Assembly (NCBI GenBank): GCA_039555135.1
Contig: CP114179.1
Span: 3,596,001 to 3,660,000 of the forward strand
Reading direction: 5' to 3'
Length of the DNA stretch: 64,000 bases
Source of the DNA: Phycisphaeraceae bacterium D3-23
GTDB lineage: Bacteria > Planctomycetota > Phycisphaerae > Phycisphaerales > Phycisphaeraceae
The position numbers and the translations under genes are program-made. Positions 41,974-50,440 of this stretch are shown here, piece by piece (position 1 is the first letter of the stretch; each line of letters starts with the position of its first letter). The notes under the pieces are model-generated. The model was not told the DNA's origin. It searched no databases and saw only the letters and a list, made by a program, of their open reading frames with translations.

Positions 41974-42972
41974 ATGAAACCCCCGCACTCTTTTGTCTTG
42001 TCCGTCGCCGCCCTGGCTGCGTGTGCCAGCCACCCGCTCGCCCCGCGGCTCCAGGCGTCCTGGGCCGAGGCTGTCGATCCGGATTCGTCGCCGATCCACA
42101 AGATCGGGACGATCGATGTCGATACGGTCGAGACCTCGCCGGTGGTGTTCAACGACACGCTATACCGTTTCGAGTCGATCCGTGAGGGCTATCACGGCAA
42201 CGACACCGGCGTACCCTACTTTCAACTCGTCGATGTCGAGACCGGCGAGGCGACGTCCGCCTTTGCGCAGGGACACGCCTTGGGCTCCGCCTATGCCGAA
42301 GACGGCAAGATGTACATCTTCGGGGTCCCGGGCTGGGGGGCGTCGACGATCAGTGTGTTTGTCTCCACAGACCTGGTGAACTGGGCGCAGCACGAGGTGC
42401 TCGACCTGCCGGGCTGGGAGATCTATAACACCAGCGTCTGCAAGAGCGACAACGGCTACGTGCTGGTCTTCGAGGTCGGCGCGCCGCCCGAGGTCGTCGG
42501 TAACGGCTTCACCGGACGCTTCGCGGAGTCCGATGACCTGCTCGACTGGACCCTCCTGCCCGAGCCGGCCGTATACACCAAGGAAAAGTACTCCGCCTGC
42601 CCGACGATCCGCTGGACGGGGGGCTGGTTCTACATGACCCATCTGGATGCGATCGGGGGCTATCAGTTCGAGACCCACATGGTCCGCAGCCGCGACCTGG
42701 CCAACTGGGAGCAGAGCCCCCGCAACCCGGTCCTGACGTTCGATGAGCGTGACAAGACCATCGCTTCGGACCGCCTGTCATGGGGGCAGATCGCCGAGGT
42801 CCAGGACGCGCTCAACCGCAACAACTCAGACATCGACTACGCCCAGTTCGATGGCCAGGTCGTGATCTACTATTCCTGGGGCGACCAGGTCGGCAACGAG
42901 TTTTTGTCTAAAGCGTTCTTCGACGGCACGATGGACGAGTTTTTCGCCTACTACTTCCCTGAGGGCGAGTAG
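41974..42972 (+). CDS. Secreted glycoside hydrolase-like beta-propeller protein (GH43-like)
   Basis: This 332-residue protein has an N-terminal export signal (HSFVLSVAALAACASHPL). Its repeated blade pattern is typical of five-bladed glycosidases: SPVVFNDTLYRFES, then AYAEDGKMYIFGVPGWG, VFVSTDLVNWAQHEV, GRFAESDDLLDWTLLPEP and MVRSRDLANWEQSPRNPVL. The S-x-D-L-x-x-W motifs at blade edges are common in GH43/GH32/GH117-like proteins. I cannot fix the catalytic acids or the family. It lies between the regulator and the L-fucose dehydrogenase-like gene, suggesting action on a fucose-containing polysaccharide. A cysteine near the signal end makes a lipoprotein possible. Confidence 0.72.
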   Translation: MKPPHSFVLSVAALAACASHPLAPRLQASWAEAVDPDSSPIHKIGTIDVDTVETSPVVFNDTLYRFESIREGYHGNDTGVPYFQLVDVETGEATSAFAQGHALGSAYAEDGKMYIFGVPGWGASTISVFVSTDLVNWAQHEVLDLPGWEIYNTSVCKSDNGYVLVFEVGAPPEVVGNGFTGRFAESDDLLDWTLLPEPAVYTKEKYSACPTIRWTGGWFYMTHLDAIGGYQFETHMVRSRDLANWEQSPRNPVLTFDERDKTIASDRLSWGQIAEVQDALNRNNSDIDYAQFDGQVVIYYSWGDQVGNEFLSKAFFDGTMDEFFAYYFPEGE

Positions 42973-43005
42973 CCGGGGCTTCGCTGTTGATCCGAGGACT
43001 TTGTC

Positions 43006-43827
43006 ATGAAGCTGAAAGACAGAGTAGTTGTCGTCACCGGAGGGAGCAAAGGTATCGGGCTGGGCTGCGCGCGTGTCATGGGACGGCACGGCGCCGATGT
43101 GCTCATCGCGGCGCGCGGCGAGGCGGCCGGGAAACAGGCGGAGCAGGCGCTTCGTGATGACGGGATCGACGCGGGATTTGTTCCCTGCGATGTCACCAAG
43201 CCCGACGACATGGCGGCGCTAGTCAACCAGGCGATCGATCGCTTCGGCAAGCTGGACTGCCTGGTCAACAACGCGGGTTGGCACCCACCGGCGATGGGCA
43301 TCGACCAGATCGGGCTGGATGATTTCGAGGCGTTGGTTCGGCTCAACCTCACCAGCACGTTTCTGGGCTGCAAGCTCGCGGTACCACACCTTGTCAAGAC
43401 ACGCGGGTCGCTGATCAATATGTCCAGCGCCGTCGGCGAGATCGGGCAGGCCGGGGCGGTCGGCTATGTCACGACCAAGGCCGGGCAGATCGGTCTGACC
43501 AAAGCGCTTGCGCTTGACCTCGCGCCGCGAGGCGTGCGGTGCAACGCCGTCGCCCCCGCGGGCGTGATGACCCCGCTGATGCAGGAGTGGGCCGACACTG
43601 AATACGACCCCAAGGCCGCGCTCGACATGGTCGCCCGGTGGCATCCCGTCGGGCGCATGGCGACGATCGACGAGGTCGGCGAGGTCTGCGCGTTCCTGGC
43701 CAGCGACGAGGCGTCCTTTATCACCGGCCAAGTGATGCGGGTCGACGGCGGCGCGGGCCTGGGCTACGCGGACAAAACGCCGCTAGGCGCGGACGACGAC
43801 GAAAACGGTTCCGATACCCAAGCCTAG
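43006..43827 (+). CDS. SDR-family L-fucose dehydrogenase-like protein
   Basis: This 273-residue short-chain dehydrogenase has TGGSKGIG, NNAGWHPPAMGID and the catalytic INMSSAVGEIGQAGAVGYVT followed by TK (Ser, Tyr, Lys). It continues LTKALALDLAPRGVRCNAVA and ends near GGAGLGY. From memory this is strikingly like human HSD17B14 (NNAGHHPP, IGQAQAVPYVATKG, GGAELGY), which has L-fucose dehydrogenase activity. The role would be to oxidise L-fucose to L-fuconolactone with NAD. It is 23 bases upstream of the alpha-L-fucosidase gene, which strengthens the assignment. Confidence 0.87.
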   Translation: MKLKDRVVVVTGGSKGIGLGCARVMGRHGADVLIAARGEAAGKQAEQALRDDGIDAGFVPCDVTKPDDMAALVNQAIDRFGKLDCLVNNAGWHPPAMGIDQIGLDDFEALVRLNLTSTFLGCKLAVPHLVKTRGSLINMSSAVGEIGQAGAVGYVTTKAGQIGLTKALALDLAPRGVRCNAVAPAGVMTPLMQEWADTEYDPKAALDMVARWHPVGRMATIDEVGEVCAFLASDEASFITGQVMRVDGGAGLGYADKTPLGADDDENGSDTQA

Positions 43828-43850
43828 CTATGCAAGCGGAGATTCGATTC

Positions 43851-45662
43851 ATGCCTCAGGCCAAACACATCGCGCGATTGTCTTTATGCCTGCTCTTGTT
43901 GGCGATGACGCTCCCGGCGTACGCGCGGGGCTCGGCCACGCCTGGCGAGTCGGCCGTAGCGGTGGGCGAGCCAGCAGGTACGGCCGAGCAGGACGCGCGA
44001 ATGGCCTGGTTCCGCGAAGCGCGCTTCGGGATGTTCATCCACTTCGGCTTGTACTCGACCGCCGCCGGGCAGTGGGAAGGCCAGCCCGTCGGGTTCGTCG
44101 AGTACTTCGGTTTCCGCGACCCCGAAGACTGGGCCAAGCTGCTCGACGAGTTCAATCCGGTTGATTTCGACGCCGACGCAATCGTACGCGCGGCGAAAGC
44201 GGCGGGGATGCAGTATCTGGTCATCACCGCCAAGCACCACGACGGCTTCTGTCTGTTCGACTCGGCGCATACCGAGTTCGATGTGATGTCGACGCCCTTT
44301 GGCCGGGACATCATCCGCGAGATGTCCGAGGCGTGCCGTCGGCACGGTCTACGGTTTGGGCTGTACTACTCGATCATCGACCTGCACCACGCCGACTATC
44401 TGCCTCGGCATGCGTTCGATCCCCGCCCGGCGGACGGCGCAGACTTTGAGCGCTATGTCGCGTTTATGAAAGACCAGCTCCGCGAGCTACTCACGAGTTA
44501 CGGGCCGATCGACGTGGTCTGGTTCGATGGCGAATGGGAGAACACTTGGACCCATGGGCGGGCGCTGGACCTATGGGATTTTGTGCGTGAATTGCAGCCG
44601 GACGCGCTGATTAACAACCGTATCGATAAGGGCCGGGCCGGTATGCAGGGGATGAACACAGGCGACCATTACCTCGGCGACTTTGGCACGCCCGAGCAAG
44701 AACTCCTGGAGCGCAACCCCGGCGAGGACTGGGAGACCTGCCAGACGATGAACCGGCACGGCAACTGGGGCTGGCGGAGCGACGAGGGCGACTACTACAG
44801 CGAGCCCGAGCTGATCCAGCAGGTCATCGCCTGCGCGAGCATGGGCGGGAACATGCTGCTCAACATTGGGCCTAAAGATGACGGCACGATCGCCGAACCA
44901 CAACAGGCCCGGCTCGATGCGATCGGCCGGTGGATGAACTCGCACGGCGAAGCCATTTACGCTTCACAGGCAAGCCCGTATGCCCGCGCCCCGGCGTGGG
45001 GGCGGTGCACATTGCAGGGCGAGACCCTGTACTGCCATGTGTTCGAGATGCCCGAAGATGGCAAGCTTGTCCTGCCGGTGATCGAAGGCGAGGTTGCCGT
45101 AGCGTGGGCCCACGCGGATGGCGAGCGTGCGGCGCTGCCGGTCGTTAGGCTCGGGGACGGTGCGTTGCAGGTCGATGCTTCATCGGTCGATGTCGAGCCG
45201 GGAGCGACGGTGATTGCGGTGCGATTTGAAACGGTACCGGTTGCGCCGCCGTACATCGTGCGGCCCGACCGTGCGGGCGTGCTCACGTTTGATGCGTCGG
45301 AGGCCGAGATTCATGGCTCCGCGCGATATGACCCGCAGCACGACAGCATCGGCTATTGGACCGATGCGGGGACGACGATCGTCTGGCCCGTCTTGGTGCC
45401 CGCGCCGGGTCGCTACCGGGTCGAGGTGACCTACGGCTGCGCGGATGACGGCGGCGGGACGTACCGCGTTGAGGTGGCGGGGGCGCACGCCGAGGCAGAC
45501 AGCCGGAAGACAGGCGGGTGGTTCGACCGCGCAACGGACACGATCGGCGAACTACAGATCATGGAGGCGGGCGCGTATGACCTGCGTGTTCTGGTCGTCG
45601 ATATGCCGGGGCTGGCGGTGTTTGATTTTCAGCGCGTCGTGTTGCGGCCGATTACGGATTGA
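43851..45662 (+). CDS. Alpha-L-fucosidase, GH29
   Basis: This 603-residue exported glycosidase has a signal peptide (residues 1-25, IARLSLCLLLLAMTLPAYA). The GH29 barrel begins WFREARFGMFIHFGLYS and continues YLVITAKHHDGFCLFDS and HGLRFGLYYSIIDLHH. The nucleophile region is IDVVWFDGEW, with Asp near residue 226, and the domain ends near NMLLNIGPKDDGTI. About 200 C-terminal residues form beta-rich accessory domains, the last resembling a carbohydrate-binding module. It releases terminal L-fucose from glycans. ATG 43851 is chosen because GGAG lies about nine bases upstream; ATG 43830 has none. The next gene starts nine bases after its stop. Confidence 0.95.
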   Translation: MPQAKHIARLSLCLLLLAMTLPAYARGSATPGESAVAVGEPAGTAEQDARMAWFREARFGMFIHFGLYSTAAGQWEGQPVGFVEYFGFRDPEDWAKLLDEFNPVDFDADAIVRAAKAAGMQYLVITAKHHDGFCLFDSAHTEFDVMSTPFGRDIIREMSEACRRHGLRFGLYYSIIDLHHADYLPRHAFDPRPADGADFERYVAFMKDQLRELLTSYGPIDVVWFDGEWENTWTHGRALDLWDFVRELQPDALINNRIDKGRAGMQGMNTGDHYLGDFGTPEQELLERNPGEDWETCQTMNRHGNWGWRSDEGDYYSEPELIQQVIACASMGGNMLLNIGPKDDGTIAEPQQARLDAIGRWMNSHGEAIYASQASPYARAPAWGRCTLQGETLYCHVFEMPEDGKLVLPVIEGEVAVAWAHADGERAALPVVRLGDGALQVDASSVDVEPGATVIAVRFETVPVAPPYIVRPDRAGVLTFDASEAEIHGSARYDPQHDSIGYWTDAGTTIVWPVLVPAPGRYRVEVTYGCADDGGGTYRVEVAGAHAEADSRKTGGWFDRATDTIGELQIMEAGAYDLRVLVVDMPGLAVFDFQRVVLRPITD

Positions 45663-45671
45663 GGTGTTGCA

Positions 45672-48446
45672 TTGGACGGCAAACGGATTGTATTTTCATT
45701 TGCGACCTTGCTCGCGTTGTGTTGTCTCCTGGCACCGGCAGAGGCCGAGCGGCCGGGGCCTGGATCTCCGGTTGAGTTCGCTCGGGATATCCGGCCGATC
45801 CTTGAGGCCCATTGTTATTCATGCCACGGGCCCGACCGTCAGCGTGGTGGGTTGCGGCTTGATCTCAAGGCGAACGCGTTGCGGGGCGGGGACTCGGGTG
45901 AGCCGGGGGTGGTGCCGGGGGACAGCGCGGGCAGCTTCCTGATGCACTCACTCCGGGGCGACGATGACGTCCAGCAGATGCCGCTGAATCGCGATCCGCT
46001 CGCGGAGGAAGACGTCGCATTGATCCGGCGGTGGATTGATGCGGGTGCCGAGTGGCCGACGGATGGCGAGGAGGTGGATGACTTTCTTGTACGTGACCAC
46101 TGGTCGCTCAAGCCCGTGGTCGATCCGGCTTTGCCCGGCAGTGCGGACGAGCCCTGGTGTCGCAATCCGATCGACGCCTTCATCCTCGATGCGTTGAATG
46201 ATGCGGGGCTTGAGCCGTCGCCCGAGGCGGACCGCCGTCGGCTGATCCGCCGGGTGTTCTTCACGCTGCACGGCCTCGCGCCGACACCGGGGCAGATGCG
46301 GCGGTACTTGGAAGATGAACGTGCCGACTGGTATACGCGGATGGTCGACGACCTTCTGGATTCGCCGCGGTACGGTGAACGCTGGGCGCGTCACTGGCTC
46401 GACATCGTGCGCTACGCCGACACCAACGGCTTCGAGACTAACACGCCCCGGCCCAACGCGTACCACTACCGTGACTACGTCATCCGTGCGTTCAACGACG
46501 ATGTCCCATACGACCAGTTTATCCTCGACCAGCTCGCCGGCGACACAACCGGCCAGGACGCGGCAACTGGTTTCCTCGTCGCCGGCACGAAGGACATCGT
46601 CAACAGCCCCGACCCCGGGCTCACCGCGATGCAGCGCAGCAACGAGCTCGCGGACATGGTCAACGTTACGAGCAGCGCGTTCATGGGGCTCACCGTCGCT
46701 TGTGCACGCTGCCACAACCATAAGTTCGACCCGATCCTGCACCACGACTACTACGCGATGGAGGCCGTCTTCGCCGGCGTCCAGCACGGCGACCGCCCGC
46801 TGACGCGCGACCCCGATCATGTCGATTCCATCCGCCGACAGATCGCGGCGCTGGATACCCGGATCGATTTGGCCGCGCCGCTCGCCAATCCCCAAGCGGG
46901 TGTCGAGCCGGCACGCCCGGCGGTGAACACCCGGCGGAATGTAGAGCGTTTCGAGCCGGTCCGCGCGCGATACGTCCGGATCGTGATCGCCGAGACGAAC
47001 AACGGGATCGAGCCGTGCATCGATGAGCTGGAGGTCTATACCGCCGCGGCGGATGGCGAGGCATCGACGAATGTCGCGCTTCATTCGGCGGGTGGGGTGG
47101 CGACGAGCTCGGGCACGTATGTCGGCAACCCCAAGCACCAGCTCGAGCATCTCAACGACGGTAGATACAGCAACGACTACAGCTGGATCAGCAGCGAGCA
47201 CAATCGCGGGTGGGCGCAGATCACCCTCGCCCAAGAGCGGGAGATCGATCGCGTTGTTTGGGGCCGGGATCGGACATCGGGTTACAGCGACCGCCTGGCG
47301 GTCGACTACCAGATCGAGGTCGCGGTCGAGCCGGGCGAGTGGGTGGTCGTTGCGGGCTCGTCCGACCGCGCCGCGATGGGTGAAACGGTTTCGGTGGCGG
47401 AGGACTCGCCCGAGTACGCATCGTTGCTGGCCGAGCGCCGGGCGTTGGAGAACCGGGCCTCGGCGAATGCCTACGCGGGCACATTCATGCAGCCCGCGCC
47501 GACCCACCGGCTGTTCCGCGGCGACCCGATGCAGCCGCGCGAAGCCGTCGCACCCGACACGATCACGGTGCTGGGCTCGCTCGGACTTGAACTGAATGCC
47601 CCGGAGCAAGCCCGCCGCGTCGCGCTGGCGCAGTCACTGGCCGACCCCGGCCATCCGCTGACGGCGCGGGTGATGGTCAATCGGCTCTGGCAGCATCACT
47701 TCGGCGCAGGGCTGGTGCGGACGCCCAGCGACTTCGGTGCCATGGGCGCACAGCCGACGCATCCCGCGCTGCTCGATTTTCTGGCGGCGCGGTTCGTCGA
47801 AAGCGGCTGGTCGGTCAAGCACATGCACCGCCTGATCCTGAACTCCAACGCATTCAGGCAGGACTCGGCGCCCAACGAACAAGCCCAGCGTATCGATGCC
47901 GACGGGGCGCTGCTCTGGCGCTTCCCGCCGCGTCGCCACGAGGCCGAGGTGATCCGCGATTCGATCCTGGCCGCGACCGGGAAGCTCGACCTGGCCATGT
48001 ACGGCCCGGGCTTCAGCTTCTTCGAGCCCAACAACAACTACGTCCGTGTCTATAACCACAAGCGCACGTTTGGCCCCGAGGACTGGCGACGGATGGTCTA
48101 CGCGCAGCAGGTCCGCATGGAGCGCGACCTGACCTTCGGTGGATTCGACTGCCCCGACGGTGCGCAGGGCGCGCCGCGCCGCCCGCGTTCGACCACCGCG
48201 CTGCAAGCGCTCAACCTGCTCAACAGCCCGTTCGTCCTGCAACAGGCCGGGTTCTTCGCCGAGCGTCTGGTTGAGGAAGCGGGCGACGGCCCGGCGGCGC
48301 AGGTGCAGCGGGCCTTTACCTTGTTGTTTAGCCGAGACGCGACGCAGTCAGAGATTGATGGCTGTGTGCGGTTTGTGGATGAGCATGGGCTCGCAGCGCT
48401 TTGCCGTGTGCTCTTCAACACCAACGAGTTCTTGTTCGTCGAATGA
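45672..48446 (+). CDS. PSD1-type protein with inserted discoidin-like (F5/8 type C) domain
   Basis: This 924-residue exported protein starts at TTG 45672, with GAGGT six bases upstream and no ATG available, nine bases after the fucosidase stop. Order: signal peptide, planctomycete cytochrome C ([17 protein letters not shown]), DUF1549 ([20 protein letters not shown] and [11 protein letters not shown]), then a discoidin-like insertion, then DUF1553 ([20 protein letters not shown]). The insertion includes [20 protein letters not shown], a LEVYT strand and NHNR-like [20 protein letters not shown], at about residues 415-575. Discoidin domains often bind sugars. Placement behind a fucosidase suggests the PSD1 system acts on the same polysaccharide. 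Confidence 0.88.
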   Translation: MDGKRIVFSFATLLALCCLLAPAEAERPGPGSPVEFARDIRPILEAHCYSCHGPDRQRGGLRLDLKANALRGGDSGEPGVVPGDSAGSFLMHSLRGDDDVQQMPLNRDPLAEEDVALIRRWIDAGAEWPTDGEEVDDFLVRDHWSLKPVVDPALPGSADEPWCRNPIDAFILDALNDAGLEPSPEADRRRLIRRVFFTLHGLAPTPGQMRRYLEDERADWYTRMVDDLLDSPRYGERWARHWLDIVRYADTNGFETNTPRPNAYHYRDYVIRAFNDDVPYDQFILDQLAGDTTGQDAATGFLVAGTKDIVNSPDPGLTAMQRSNELADMVNVTSSAFMGLTVACARCHNHKFDPILHHDYYAMEAVFAGVQHGDRPLTRDPDHVDSIRRQIAALDTRIDLAAPLANPQAGVEPARPAVNTRRNVERFEPVRARYVRIVIAETNNGIEPCIDELEVYTAAADGEASTNVALHSAGGVATSSGTYVGNPKHQLEHLNDGRYSNDYSWISSEHNRGWAQITLAQEREIDRVVWGRDRTSGYSDRLAVDYQIEVAVEPGEWVVVAGSSDRAAMGETVSVAEDSPEYASLLAERRALENRASANAYAGTFMQPAPTHRLFRGDPMQPREAVAPDTITVLGSLGLELNAPEQARRVALAQSLADPGHPLTARVMVNRLWQHHFGAGLVRTPSDFGAMGAQPTHPALLDFLAARFVESGWSVKHMHRLILNSNAFRQDSAPNEQAQRIDADGALLWRFPPRRHEAEVIRDSILAATGKLDLAMYGPGFSFFEPNNNYVRVYNHKRTFGPEDWRRMVYAQQVRMERDLTFGGFDCPDGAQGAPRRPRSTTALQALNLLNSPFVLQQAGFFAERLVEEAGDGPAAQVQRAFTLLFSRDATQSEIDGCVRFVDEHGLAALCRVLFNTNEFLFVE

Positions 48447-48481
48447 CTTTCCATCGGCGTGCCCCAACGCGCGGCCGACCC

Positions 48482-48518
48482 ACGCCGAGGCCCGAGTCCG
48501 CAAAGCCCCGGATCATTC
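48482..48518 (+). repeat. Dispersed 37-base intergenic repeat, copy 3 (diverged)
   Basis: This copy matches copies 1 and 2 at 32 of 37 positions and likewise lies beside a PSD1/DUF1501 pair, here between the PSD1 stop and the DUF1501 start. Confidence 0.8.
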
Positions 48519-48547
48519 CATCGCTTGCGTCCATCCAAGGAACACCC

Positions 48548-50050
48548 ATGCCCCACGACGACAACCTCTTGACCCCGACCGGGCAGATGATGCTCGACCG
48601 CCGGTCGTTCCTCGCCAAGGGCGGGGCCGGGCTCGGCTCGATCGCGCTGACCTACCTGCTGGGCAGCCAGGGTGCGCTCGGCAGCGGCGGCGGGGGCGAC
48701 ACGCCGACGCCCATCCGACCAACGATCGATCCCGCCGCGCCGCACGGGGCACGCGCCGCGCACTTCGCGCCGCGCGCGAAGAACGTCATCGTCATCTTCT
48801 GCTCGGGCGCGCTTAGCCACATCGATACGTTCGACTACAAGCCCGAACTCGAACGCTACCACGACACCCCCATGCCCGGGGCGGACAACCTCGTCACCTT
48901 CCAGGGCGAGAACGGCAACCTCATCAAGAGCCCGTGGGCCTTCCGCCCGCGCGGCGAGTCGGGCAAGATGACCAGCGACCTCTTGCCCTGCCTCGGCGAG
49001 TTGGCCGACGAGATGTGCTTCATCCACTCGCTCACCGGCAAGACCAACACGCACGGCCCGGGCGAAAACCTCATGTCCACCGGCTTCACGCTCGACGGCT
49101 TCCCGTCCATGGGGTCGTGGGCGACCTACGCGCTGGGTACCCAGAGCCAGTCGCTTCCCGCCTTCGTCGCGATCTGCGACCCACGCGGCGTCCCCCAGGC
49201 CAGCGGCAACAACTGGGGAAACGGCTTCCTCCCCGCCGTGTTCCAAGGCACCCCCTTCAACGCCAGCGACCCGATCGACAACCTCGCCCGGCCCGCCGGC
49301 GTCAGCCCGCAGACCGACGCAGACGCGCGCGACCTGCTGCGCCGGCTCAACGAACAGCACCTCGAACGCTACCCCGGCGACACCGAACTCAGCGCCCGCA
49401 TCGCCAGCTACGAACTCGCCGCGCGCATGCAGACCACCGTGCCCGGCGTCACCGACCTCTCCAGCGAAAGCCCCGCCACCCTCGCGTCGTACGGCGCGGA
49501 CAGCCCGAACAAGACGAAGGCCGGCTTCGCACGCAACTGCATCCTCGCGCGTCGCCTGATCGAACGCGGCGTCCGATTCGTCCAGCTCTTCAACGGCGCC
49601 TACGCCATGGGCGAGGGGATCGGCAACTGGGACGGCCACAAAGCCATCATCGACCAGTACAACATCCACGGCCCGATCCTCGACCAGCCCGTCGCCGCAC
49701 TACTCAAAGACCTCAAACAGCGCGGCATGCTCGAAGACACCCTCGTCGTCTTCACGACCGAGTTCGGACGCATGCCCACGTTCCAGAAGGGCGCATCGGG
49801 CCGAGACCACAACCCCGAGGGCTTCACCGCCTGGCTCGCTGGGGCAGGCGTGAAAAAGGCACACACCTACGGCGCGACCGACGAATTCGGCCACAAAGCC
49901 ACCGAGAACATCTGCGACGTCCACGACCTCCACGCCACCATCCTCCACCTCCTGGGCCTCGACCACGAACGCCTGAGTTACTACAACAACGGCATCGAAC
50001 GCCGCCTCACCGACGTCCACGGCCACGTACTCCACGACATCTTGACGTAA
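48548..50050 (+). CDS. DUF1501 family protein, second copy
   Basis: This 500-residue DUF1501 protein carries a signal of Tat character ([20 protein letters not shown]). It has the same landmarks as the paralogue at 8272: [60 protein letters not shown] and [20 protein letters not shown] lies six bases before ATG 48548. It is separated from the preceding PSD1 gene by 101 bases that contain repeat copy 3, rather than by the tight spacing of the first pair. Confidence 0.9.
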   Translation: MPHDDNLLTPTGQMMLDRRSFLAKGGAGLGSIALTYLLGSQGALGSGGGGDTPTPIRPTIDPAAPHGARAAHFAPRAKNVIVIFCSGALSHIDTFDYKPELERYHDTPMPGADNLVTFQGENGNLIKSPWAFRPRGESGKMTSDLLPCLGELADEMCFIHSLTGKTNTHGPGENLMSTGFTLDGFPSMGSWATYALGTQSQSLPAFVAICDPRGVPQASGNNWGNGFLPAVFQGTPFNASDPIDNLARPAGVSPQTDADARDLLRRLNEQHLERYPGDTELSARIASYELAARMQTTVPGVTDLSSESPATLASYGADSPNKTKAGFARNCILARRLIERGVRFVQLFNGAYAMGEGIGNWDGHKAIIDQYNIHGPILDQPVAALLKDLKQRGMLEDTLVVFTTEFGRMPTFQKGASGRDHNPEGFTAWLAGAGVKKAHTYGATDEFGHKATENICDVHDLHATILHLLGLDHERLSYYNNGIERRLTDVHGHVLHDILT

Positions 50051-50099
50051 CGGCGGCGGGGTTATCTTGGCGTGAATTGATAACAAATCCCTGCGTATG

Positions 50100-50284
50100 C
50101 TACAGGTCCCAGCCCGTACTTACGATCGCTTCACGCACGCCCTTCAACTTGTACGCCGCGAGGTTCTCCATCACCACGATGTCCCGGCCCGCACCGTCGG
50201 CCGCGATACGCTGGACCGCCGCGCCACCGGAGGGACCGCCTCGCCATGCTCAACTGCCGCCGCCACCCGTTCACGCAAGTCCAT
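50100..50284 (-). pseudogene. Decayed IS630-type transposase fragment
   Basis: From ATG 50284 on the minus strand the sequence reads MDLRERVAAAVEHGEAVPPV then ARRSSVSRPTV, the helix-turn-helix start of IS630-family transposases. It then jumps, in another frame, to DIVVMENLAAYKLKGVREAI and a stop at 50100, matching the catalytic D-N-x-x-A/Y segment of the same family. The middle and the C-terminal catalytic part are missing. The remaining gap around it (50051-50099 and 50285-50440) shows no gene and no clear terminal repeats. Confidence 0.72.
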
Positions 50285-50440
50285 CGAATAACGCCCTCAA
50301 CAAGGCCTCCATGCCAGAAAAAGGCATCATGACAGATGGAGTTCCCTCGCGCCAGGGTCGCTAACAGTGCGGAGGTGTCGCGACGACGACTGCATTGTTA
50401 CGCAGACGAACCGGCGGGCTTCCCATGCAGCGTCTTGTGA

